Positions 12,801 to 22,600 of a stretch of 64,000 nucleotides of DNA are shown piece by piece (within the stretch, counting starts at the first letter, position 1; the number at the start of each line of letters is the position of its first letter). Origin of the DNA: Ceratodon purpureus (lineage: Eukaryota > Streptophyta > Bryopsida > Pseudoditrichales > Ditrichaceae); contig CM026431.1 of the NCBI GenBank assembly GCA_014871385.1, forward strand, positions 15,814,605-15,878,604, given 5' to 3'. A model generated the notes under the pieces. It searched no databases. It was not told the origin of the DNA and saw only the letters and a list, made by a program, of their open reading frames with translations. The position numbers and the translations under genes are program-made.

Positions 12801-15661
12801 CGTTTCAAGTATGGGCGGAATATTAACTCCATGACTCTTTGGAAGGTCATGGGTGCATTTTTTGCTCCAAAAGGCATGCGCTCGAACTAGTACGGTCCCC
12901 ATTCTGTCGAAAAAGCAGTTTTGTTTTTATCTTGTTCAGCCATGGCTACTTGGTAGTATCCTGAGAAGCAATCAAGGAAAGAGTACATCTCGTGTCCAGC
13001 TACCTCGTCTATGATCTCTTCCATGTAGGGCAGGGGGTAGTGATCTTTTTTAGTTGCTGCATTGAGTTTTCGAAAATCCACACAGATTCGTAGTGCACCA
13101 TTCTTTTTTGGGATAATGACCATGGCAGAGAGCCATGGCGCTGAATCGACAGGAGAGATGAATTTAGCTTTGAGCAGCTTGTCCAATTCTTCCTTGACCC
13201 GAGTTGCATAATTCGGGTTCATTCTGTAACGTCTTTGCTGGATAGGTGTGGCATTTGGCACAAGGTCAATTGTGTGTTCTGCCAGCGTTCTTGGAATACC
13301 CTTAAGATCTTCGTGGTTCCATGCAAATATGTCATGGTATTCCTTGAATAAAGCTATGGCAGCTTGCTTGATTTTGGCTCGTGCGTCTGCATTTATTTTA
13401 ATAAATTTGGGGTCGTCTATGGTGCCAAGATTGACCAATTCTACTTTGTCTTTGGCGCCGTGGGTCCATCCATTGACTACCTCATTTTCCAGGGCGCGAA
13501 ACGCTGGTGTGGCGTTCACGGTGACCGATCCGGCTATTTCCTTGGAAAATCTGGGCGGTAAATCAACTTTTTCGGGAGCTGTAACCAGGCTGGCCAAGTG
13601 AATTTCAGCCAAGGGTATGAGTTCAGGGTTGGCGTGTAAGACTAATGCCTCCTGATCTTGTGAGAGTCCCTTTACCCAATCCGTTCCTGCCTTATGTCGA
13701 ATCTGGGCTGCCTTGGCTCGTGTGATACAACTATCGACAGGGATGATCACTGTTTTTCCTTGGCGTTGAATGCGGATGTGGTTTCGAGACCAGTCGTGTA
13801 CGGCGTTCATATCACGGAGCCATGGTCTTCCCAGGATGATGGGGAAATTGTTGCTATTTGGCATGTCGATAATTACGAACGTAGCTGGTGTTGATACCCC
13901 ATGGGTGGTGATGGCTACGGTGGCCAAGATTCCCAAGGGTGTGACAGGGTCGTCATTGGCCATTCGGAGGATAAACTTAGCCGTCTTTGGTTGAGGTAGC
14001 CCCAGATGTTTTCGCAAATGTTCACTCATGACATTCACGCCAGAGCCTCCGTCGACCAAGACATTAGTAAGCTCATGGTGTCCCAACTGTAGGTGAATTA
14101 CCGCGGCGTCAGGGTCCAAAGTAGTGGCATTTACTTCCACCACCGCAGGATCTGATCTAGTTTCCGGCAGAGTGGCTTGTTGCAGATATTTGTGTAATTC
14201 AGGACTGATCTTCAATAGCTTGGACAAAGTTATGGTAACATTGGTATCATCCAGGATGTGTTGGAGATCTGGGATTGTCGTGGTCATTTCTAGCCCTTTC
14301 TGTAAGTCCCTGCGAATGTCATGCAACCGTTCCCAGTGGTCCAGTGCAAAGGGTTTTCTGTGTTCCACGACATGATCAGTCACGGTAGCCTTGGATCGTG
14401 TAGTGACTGCTGCGGCACTGATGGTTGCCACATTGGTTTCGGCGTTATGGACCTCAGTCAGAGTAACCCCGCCCCGGCGGTTATGCACTGGTGGTTTTTG
14501 GTTTTCCATGGCTGCAGGTGGGGGTCGCTGTATGTCTGAGGGTCCTTGGGTCTGATTCCACCGTTGCCTTAAGTGTGGGCACTGGCCTCGGCGGTGGTTG
14601 GGGGATCCACACTCCCAGCAGGTATCATTCTTCCCTGGCTGGAAAGCATCCACACTAATTTCGTCAGCATACATGGAGGCCGTTGTGGGTCGTGTGCGTC
14701 TTTCATCTGGTCGTGAATTGCCCTGGGCGAACCAGCAACGACCACTATGTATTTTGCCACAAGTGGTACAAACCGTGGGTGCTTGGCGGGTGTCAGGTCG
14801 CATGGTGGGCAAGGGTAACAGTGGAGACTGTGTACGATTTAGAGCTCCAAGTTCCCGACTTATGTCATTGGCGGCCGTGAGTATGTCGCTTAGTGTTTTA
14901 ACGCCACGAATCACAATGCCCTGTTGAATCCATGGCAATAGGCCCTTTTTGAACCATTCGCATAAATAATCCTCCTCAGGCCGTTGACTAAGCTTGTCCG
15001 CCAGTTGCTTGAATCTGTCATAGAATTTGTCCACGGGTTCGTTCCTGTCCTGAGTGATATTGCCTAAGGCTCTGAGTATCTCTGAGCTTGTTTTCAATTT
15101 TCGAAATTTGTGTAGGAAACTTCGCTCCATATCGTCCCAGTTGGCATGGGGGTGCTCGGTTTCAAAATCAATATACCAGTTGATGTGGTTTCCTTGGAGC
15201 GTGGTTCCGAAAATATTCTGTAAATCCGCGGAGCTAAGTATGCCATTTGTGCGGGCAATTACTTTAAACCTGCCAATGTGCCAGTCAGGGTCTCCCAATT
15301 CGTCAAAAACTGGGTAGGGTATTTTCGGAAATTTGGTAACCCGCTCTTGGTCACCACCGCTCTGGGAGGTCATAGCAGTGCGGTTCTCTCTAGGAAGAGT
15401 AGTTGACCGAAGAGGGTCCAGGGGTGCTCCCAGGTCATGCGGTGTAGCATTTGCTGCCTCATTGGTAGCAATTCCATGGAGGTTTTGGTAATGGAGGCTC
15501 AAAAGCTCCAGCTTGGCGTTTGTGGCTTCGTTTTTGGCAGCCAAGGCTGTCATCTGGTCTTTTAAAAATTGTAACATTTCCTTAGTAGGATCAGGGTCGT
15601 CCTGCTGGTTATTTTCTTCGGCGTCATTGATTCTGTCAAGGGGTAGTTTTCGTGGAGGCAT
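9824..15661 (-). pseudogene. gag-pol polyprotein of Ty3/gypsy element, two nonsense codons
   Basis: A single frame of about 1945 codons, starting at ATG 15661, is broken by TAG at 12889-12887 and TGA at 12175-12173, with no frameshift. In order: gag (15661 to about 14550) with a zinc knuckle CWECGSPNH..C near 14630-14575 and a second CTTCGKIHSGRC; a retroviral-type aspartic protease with DGGSGVN near 14050; reverse transcriptase with IYLDD near 12785; RNase H with HTDAS and REALAMIYA; integrase with a zinc-binding HDGPVGGH..CHAC segment near 11700-11580, DQGSH near 11310, GNGQAES near 11210 and a GPYRV module near 10770. A proline-rich tail follows. The TAG lies in the RT just before RMPFGAKNAP. 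The TGA in RNase H fits CGA changed to TGA, the usual result of methyl-CpG deamination. The element is therefore an old, silenced copy. Confidence 0.92.
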
Positions 15662-15726
15662 GGTGGCGGCCTAGGGCTCGGTGTCCCTGGTCGGGGAAGG
15701 TATTTTTTACTGATCTCAATTTTCCA

Positions 15727-15744
15727 TCCCCAGCATGGTCGCCA
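15727..15744 (-). other. Primer-binding site of the gypsy element
   Basis: On the minus strand, TGGCGACCATGCTGGGGA follows the LTR end ...ACTAACA by a few bases. It begins with TGG as required for pairing with a tRNA 3' CCA, and resembles the TGGCG... sites of plant Tat-type elements rather than the initiator-Met type TGGTATCAGAGC. Confidence 0.65.
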
Positions 15745-16148
15745 AAATGTTAGTCTGGGTCAGGGATGGAATTAGATGAGACCAAGTCCAGAAAGGCAGA
15801 GTAGAGTACTGTGAAGCAACCAAGAGGTTATACTTAGCTGGAAGTAATATTAAGTCTAATACCTGAGAAAGGTAAAGGGGGTTCAGTTCAAGGGCAACTT
15901 TCTGGTTCTACTGGAAGCCGAGGGGAGTAACGGTTAGGTTTCCCTAGAGTAGGAAGTTACCCGCCAACCGAGACCTCTCTGTCGACTAAGGAACCAAGGA
16001 GGGCTTGAGGTGTACAAGGGCAAGAAAGACTTTCAAAGCAACAAGCAGCGAGGTGAGAGAGAGAGAGAGAGCATAGGCAGCAAACAGAGGCAAGGAGTTG
16101 AGTTTCTTTGATACACGCTTTAGAATGCTTCAGGTCGGGACTGATAGG

Positions 16149-16154
16149 TTTATT
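16149..16154 (-). terminator. Putative LTR polyadenylation signal
   Basis: AATAAA on the minus strand in the LTR, downstream of the TATA box, consistent with the U3-R boundary order of plant LTRs. Confidence 0.45.
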
Positions 16155-16328
16155 ATTCCAAGGCGTAGTTCAGAGACTACAAGTACAAAAACCCTGAGTA
16201 AGGAAATTAGAGGACTCGATCGTCTAGCAAAATGACCTAATGTCCATAGTCACAAGCAATAGTCTGCTTGTGAAGAACTTGGAAGCCGTGGAATGTCTAG
16301 AGATCCCTACAACTGTACTACCTCGACT

Positions 16329-16335
16329 CTTTATA
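16329..16335 (-). promoter_or_regulatory. Putative LTR TATA box
   Basis: TATAAAG on the minus strand, in the expected position in U3 of the LTR, about 175 bp upstream of the AATAAA signal. Confidence 0.5.
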
Positions 16336-16636
16336 CTAATGCTGCCTTGCTATTCCTGGTGGCGACTATGTGTTCCAACTCCTTGTTCGCCACGGTGCTG
16401 CTTCTCCTTGTCTGCCTTTCCTAACTCCCAGTTCGTCATGATGGTATTTTCCTAGCTGTTCCCTGTTGTTCATGGAACCCGAGCCTTGGGCGGGTAACAG
16501 TGAGTCCTGGCCTGGAGAATATTTACTTATTGATTCGATAGTATTCTGTAAGCGATACGCAACCTGGGGTGCAGAGTTGCTTTGCGGTTTCTGAGAGAAT
16601 GGGATCTTATGCGACCTGATTGGGTTGAAATGGTTC

Positions 16637-19600
16637 ATGCAGGAATGGGGGGGTTTTGATGAGGGTGGAGAAGAAACCAACAGACTTGGAGCTGCTGAAT
16701 CGCAAGTGATCGATACTTTGGCAGTTTCGGTAAGTTAACAAGCTCAAATTCACGACACTTTGAATCGATTTCTTTGATTTCTAAATCTTGCTTGGCTCTC
16801 TGAATATTGAGATAATACCAACTCAGACATTGTCACTGCTGCAGGTAATTCGCATCGAAAATACACCGACAGTAGAGCGGACTGATTTTCACGAGGTGCA
16901 GGAAGAGAAGTCATATCCGAACTCGAATTCAGTGAAGGTACGGTTGTAATTTAGTGCTCCTCTAGTCTTCTTACATTGCTGGTCATATACGGTTAGTGCT
17001 TACGTATACGATGTGCGTAAATGTGGAATGTGGAGGTGTACACCTGGTTGGTCATTTCGTCCTTGTTTGCACCTGTTCCTCTTGGCTCGATGGTAGTTGT
17101 TGTGATGTGCCTGGAGTGTCAAATCGAATGAGGAGTGACTCTGAGTTCTAGAGGTTAGAATTGAAGTGGCATTTAGCATTTGTTATGATGCGTCTTTTAT
17201 TTCTCGAGTTAAGGCTTACCTGGTTCCATGTTGTCCTTGCAGATGAGCTGCGACCAGAGCATGGAGGAGGTGCACAGCGCGTCCACGAGCATGGATCGTG
17301 ACGATGGAGGTTTGGCTGAGATGGAAGACCAGCTCCGGAAGGCTGTGCAGGGTAACTCACATCTTGCACTTCAAGAAGCAATTGACATACCAGGCATGGA
17401 GATTGATGTGCCATTGTGCAGGATGATTCCTATGAAGGATGTGAGGGAGCCATTGAAGACTGACATACAGAAGCTAAAGGCAGAATTCAGCCATGGGTAC
17501 AAGCGAGGTTCCTCTTGCTTCTATCTATCTCTGAAGAGCTTTAGAATGGAAGAGTCAAGTGTCACGGAGGTAGACAGGTCTTCCTGGTCCGACTTATGGC
17601 GCAAGGAGGACATTGAGTTCGAGACACGTTTGCTGTCAAATCCAGACTTGAAGAAATACTCGAACCGCTATTTCTATGTATGGGACGGCAATCATCGCCA
17701 TATTGCTTGGTCAGATTTGATCAACACTCTTCATAAGCATGATGCTGAACTTTCCATGTTTCAGCCCGCTCAATCATCATCAACGTCACGTCTGGAAATT
17801 GCAACATGTTGTTGCATGCCATGACAGACTGGAACAAGTAAGTAATTCATTGAATTTAAACTCATTTCCAAGTAAAGTACTTAGATATAATTTATTTATT
17901 TCATTTACAAATGCTTGATAATTCAACAAAATGGATTGACTGACAACTGTTTGCAGAAAAAATGAAGTTGACCATGTTGTTCAACATTGGACCCATGAGG
18001 TGAAGCGGGTCCAACAGCTAGGTCTTTTGGACTTTGACCAGCTGAAGGGTCTGGTGAAAGATGAAGATTTGCAAGCAAGCATTCTAGAGTGGGGGCGTAT
18101 GAAGAACAGAAAGTGGTATCATCTGTTATATGATGCATTCATTGACTTCTTATACGAGGTGAGTTTGTTCAGTTGATTTAAGTTGTCAACTATGTATGGG
18201 TAATGACTTCAACTATTGTCAAAGGCAATACACTAACAAATAATTTATGTATTTTAGAGAGAAATCTCAGCCGCCCAAGAAGAAGCTATTCGGATCTATA
18301 GGGACACATTGGTCACTGACGCGGAGAGGACAAGGTGGGAAGTCCCTCAGAGCTCCTTGCCGTTGCCAAGAAGGCAGTAGCGGCGAAGAAAACTTCCCTC
18401 TCCACTAAATTGGACCGATTCTTGGCCATTGCCAACCCAGCTAATGGCGAAGGTTTCCTGAAAGAGGTATGTCTATTTCATTATTCACCCAAAAATCTAC
18501 ATTATTAGATCAATCCATGAACCACTCGAATGGTTCCTTTCTTATTTTCTCAACTAAGTGTGTTCTCGAGCAGACTATTCTGTGAGCAGTCAATTGCATG
18601 GTGCTTGTCCAAGCATTGTCTGTACTCTGCAGCGTGCTGGATGCACGCAGCTGGGGTGCATTTTTTGATTTCGTAGATAATATTTCAGATGCTGCGTGCA
18701 TGCAGCACGCAGCCTTGGGCTGTTAATGTTTGGAAGGGCTCGAGGGCTCTCACCTCGGGTGGAGGTTTGAGCGTGGTTGCTCAAAAAAAGTGACTCCGCT
18801 GGGCACCCCCGGAGGCTCCCTCGGATCCGAGGGGTGCCTGGAGGTCACTGTGGAACTTCACTTTTTTTGCAAAACGCCCCTCTGTTTGTCGTCTGGTCGG
18901 AAGCTTGTTTTTTTTTCCTTGCGAGTTTGGGTGCTGTGCCTTAGGCTTTGGTCGTGTTGATGATTGCTCGTGTTCGCTGGTTGCGTGTTTGGTCCCGTGG
19001 TTGTCAATTTAAGCTTGCCTCGGTTTGTGACATGCTGCTGTGGAATGTGGAATTTCGACTTGATTTTGGAGATGCTGCGTGCATCCAGCACGCAGCCACA
19101 CATTGTTTTTTTTTTTGGTAGCTCGATGGCTCTCCATGGGAAGACTGACTGCTGCTGCGAGTTCATGGTTTCGTAGACATTCTTGGATGCTGCGTGCATG
19201 CAGCACGCAGCCTTGGGCTGATAATGTTTGGAAGGGCTCGAGGGCTCTCACCTCGGGTGGAGGTTTGAGCGTGGTTGCTCAAAAAAAGTGACTCCGCTGG
19301 GCACCCCCGGAGGCTCCCTCGGATCCGAGGGGTGCCTGGAGGTCACTGTGGAACTTCACTTTTTTTGCAAAACGCCCCTCTGTTTGTCGTCTGGTCGGAA
19401 GCTTGTTTTTTTTTCCTTGCGAGTTTGGGTGCTGTGCCTTAGGCTTTGGTCGTGTTGATGATTGCTCGTGTTCGCTGGTTGCGTGTTTGGTCCCGTGGTT
19501 GTCAATTTAAGCTTGCCTCGGTTTGTGACATGCTGCTGTGGAATGTGGAATTTCGACTTGATTTTGGAGATGCTGCGTGCATCCAGCACGCAGCCACACA

Positions 19601-22600
19601 TTGTTTTTTTTTTTGGTAGCTCGATGGCTCTCCATGGGAAGACTGACTGCTGCTGCGAGTTCATGGTTTCGTAGACATTCTTGGATGCTGCGTGCATGCA
19701 GCACGCAGCCTTGGGCTGATAATGTTTGGAAGGGCTCGAGGGCTCTCACCTCGGGTGGAGGTTTGAGCGTGGTTGCTCAAAAAAAGTGACTCCGCTGGGC
19801 ACCCCCGGAGGCTCCCTCGGATCCGAGGGGTGCCTGGAGGTCACTGTGGAACTTCACTTTTTTTGCAAAACGCCCCTCTGTTTGTCGTCTGGTCGGAAGC
19901 TTGTTTTTTTTTCCTTGCGAGTTTGGGTGCTGTGCCTTAGGCTTTGGTCGTGTTGATGATTGCTCGTGTTCGCTGGTTGCGTGTTTGGTCCCGTGGTTGT
20001 CAATTTAAGCTTGCCTCGGTTTGTGACATGCTGCTGTGGAATGTGGAATTTCGACTTGATTTTGGAGATGCTGCGTGCATCCAGCACGCAGCCACACATT
20101 GTTTTTTTTTTTGGTAGCTCGATGGCTCTCCATGGGAAGACTGACTGCTGCTGCGAGTTCATGGTTTCGTAGACATTCTTGGATGCTGCGTGCATGCAGC
20201 ACGCAGCCTTGGGCTGATAATGTTTGGAAGGGCTCGAGGGCTCTCACCTCGGGTGGAGGTTTGAGCGTGGTTGCTCAAAAAAAGTGACTCCGCTGGGCAC
20301 CCCCGGAGGCTCCCTCGGATCCGAGGGGTGCCTGGAGGTCACTGTGGAACTTCACTTTTTTTGCAAAACGCCCCTCTGTTTGTCGTCTGGTCGGAAGCTT
20401 GTTTTTTTTTCCTTGCGAGTTTGGGTGCTGTGCCTTAGGCTTTGGTCGTGTTGATGATTGCTCGTGTTCGCTGGTTGCGTGTTTGGTCCCGTGGTTGTCA
20501 ATTTAAGCTTGCCTCGGTTTGTGACATGCTGCTGTGGAATGTGGAATTTCGACTTGATTTTGGAGATGCTGCGTGCATCCAGCACGCAGCCACACATTGT
20601 TTTTTTTTTTGGTAGCTCGATGGCTCTCCATGGGAAGACTGACTGCTGCTGCGAGTTCATGGTTTCGTAGACATTCTTGGATGCTGCGTGCATGCAGCAC
20701 GCAGCCTTGGGCTGATAATGTTTGGAAGGGCTCGAGGGCTCTCACCTCGGGTGGAGGTTTGAGCGTGGTTGCTCAAAAAAAGTGACTCCGCTGGGCACCC
20801 CCGGAGGCTCCCTCGGATCCGAGGGGTGCCTGGAGGTCACTGTGGAACTTCACTTTTTTTGCAAAACGCCCCTCTGTTTGTCGTCTGGTCGGAAGCTTGT
20901 TTTTTTTTCCTTGCGAGTTTGGGTGCTGTGCCTTAGGCTTTGGTCGTGTTGATGATTGCTCGTGTTCGCTGGTTGCGTGTTTGGTCCCGTGGTTGTCAAT
21001 TTAAGCTTGCCTCGGTTTGTGACATGCTGCTGTGGAATGTGGAATTTCGACTTGATTTTGGAGATGCTGCGTGCATCCAGCACGCAGCCACACATTGTTT
21101 TTTTTTTTGGTAGCTCGATGGCTCTCCATGGGAAGACTGACTGCTGCTGCGAGTTCATGGTTTCGTAGACATTCTTGGATGCTGCGTGCATGCAGCACGC
21201 AGCCTTGGGCTGATAATGTTTGGAAGGGCTCGAGGGCTCTCACCTCGGGTGGAGGTTTGAGCGTGGTTGCTCAAAAAAAGTGACTCCGCTGGGCACCCCC
21301 GGAGGCTCCCTCGGATCCGAGGGGTGCCTGGAGGTCACTGTGGAACTTCACTTTTTTTGCAAAACGCCCCTCTGTTTGTCGTCTGGTCGGAAGCTTGTTT
21401 TTTTTTCCTTGCGAGTTTGGGTGCTGTGCCTTAGGCTTTGGTCGTGTTGATGATTGCTCGTGTTCGCTGGTTGCGTGTTTGGTCCCGTGGTTGTCAATTT
21501 AAGCTTGCCTCGGTTTGTGACATGCTGCTGTGGAATGTGGAATTTCGACTTGATTTTGGAGATGCTGCGTGCATCCAGCACGCAGCCACACATTGTTTTT
21601 TTTTTTGGTAGCTCGATGGCTCTCCATGGGAAGACTGACTGCTGCTGCGAGTTCATGGTTTCGTAGACATTCTTGGATGCTGCGTGCATGCAGCACGCAG
21701 CCTTGGGCATTTTTTATGTTTTAATTTACTTTACTTTCACATTCTGTTATTGTTTACGGAGGCTTTAATTTTGGCTAGTTATTTACTTCCTCCAGCTTTC
21801 AGGCTACTTGTAATGTGTATACTTTACTCATGCTAGAAACTTCATTGATCTTGTTAGTTTGACCTAAGATTTTTTTATTTCAAAGCAATCATGTTTTTGT
21901 GAGTGTGTCAGTTGTAGGGGTCCATCTAACTGAATTGATTGTATAAATTTATGCAAATCATTCGCCATTTTGATGTTTATCAAAGCGATGCAGAAATGAC
22001 CCCGGAGAAGTTGCAACTTTTTGCAAGCGCCAAGGTTGCTCCCAAGTACAAGGAGAGATGGCTAAAGTGGTGGAACATGAGCAAGCAGAGTCGGGTGGAG
22101 TACAACTTTCCTCCAACACCAGCTTCAGACTTAGTTCTTCGTGTTTGGTTTGATCAAGCAGCCTTCTCGGCTGGGGTAAGCACAATCATTATTTCTCCTC
22201 TAAATTGAATTGATCTATGCCTTCTAATGTTGCAATTGAAATTAAAACCACATTCTTATTTATTTGTTGGATTCTAATATTTTTGGTTTGTTTCTTAACC
22301 CGCAGTTAGAAGAGGAGGCTAGCCTGCGTTATGCCAAGATTGTAGAGGAGGATATCATAGTTTTGAGGACAGAGGATTTACCTAATCCTGTAGATGATAT
22401 TGGCTCGTGGATTGAGGCTCATTCTCTGACTCTTTGGGGGAAGGCCTTCACTGGTTTCTTCCCTAAGGCTGGCACTTTTACCAAGAAAGAGCCATTTCTC
22501 AACCAAGCAGGGGCTGAGAATGCTATGAAGAGGGTTATATTGAGGTACTTCTGGAGGGAGTTGGTAGTTAAGGGTGCCATTGATAGGAATGATATTCCAC

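Larger units (their letters stand above)
9824..16465 (-). mobile_element. Ty3/gypsy LTR retrotransposon lacking its 3' LTR
   Basis: Minus-strand element with gag-pol at 15661-9824, a primer-binding site at about 15744-15727 and a 5' LTR from 15748 upward. The outer LTR edge (about 16465) is only estimated because no second LTR exists for comparison. Neither the LTR end TGTTAGTCTGG nor any other LTR segment is found left of 9824, so the 3' end is truncated there. Domain order protease-RT-RNase H-integrase places it in Ty3/gypsy. No chromodomain is visible after the integrase GPY region. Two nonsense codons make it non-autonomous. Confidence 0.9.
15748..16465 (-). repeat. 5' LTR of the gypsy element (outer edge approximate)
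   Basis: The inner edge is TG..CA-like: the plus strand starts TGTTAGTCTGG at 15748 beside the primer-binding site. It contains a TATA box, a polyadenylation signal downstream of it in minus orientation and a (GA)n tract near 16055-16075. The outer edge is not fixed because the partner LTR is missing. Confidence 0.65.

Noticed and set aside
10315-15317. Plus-strand frames of 60-117 codons
   Set aside because: Antisense to the gag-pol frame.
17684-17837. An intron between GCTTG|GTCAG and TTTCAG to repair the frame
   Set aside because: It would be about 56 bp and leaves the wrong phase; a one-base loss explains both the phase and the alignment with the second gene.
18690-21710. Identical small frames (70-113 codons) repeated every 498 bp, or a CRISPR-like array
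   Set aside because: They follow the tandem repeat exactly, have no coding signal, and the array has no unique spacers.
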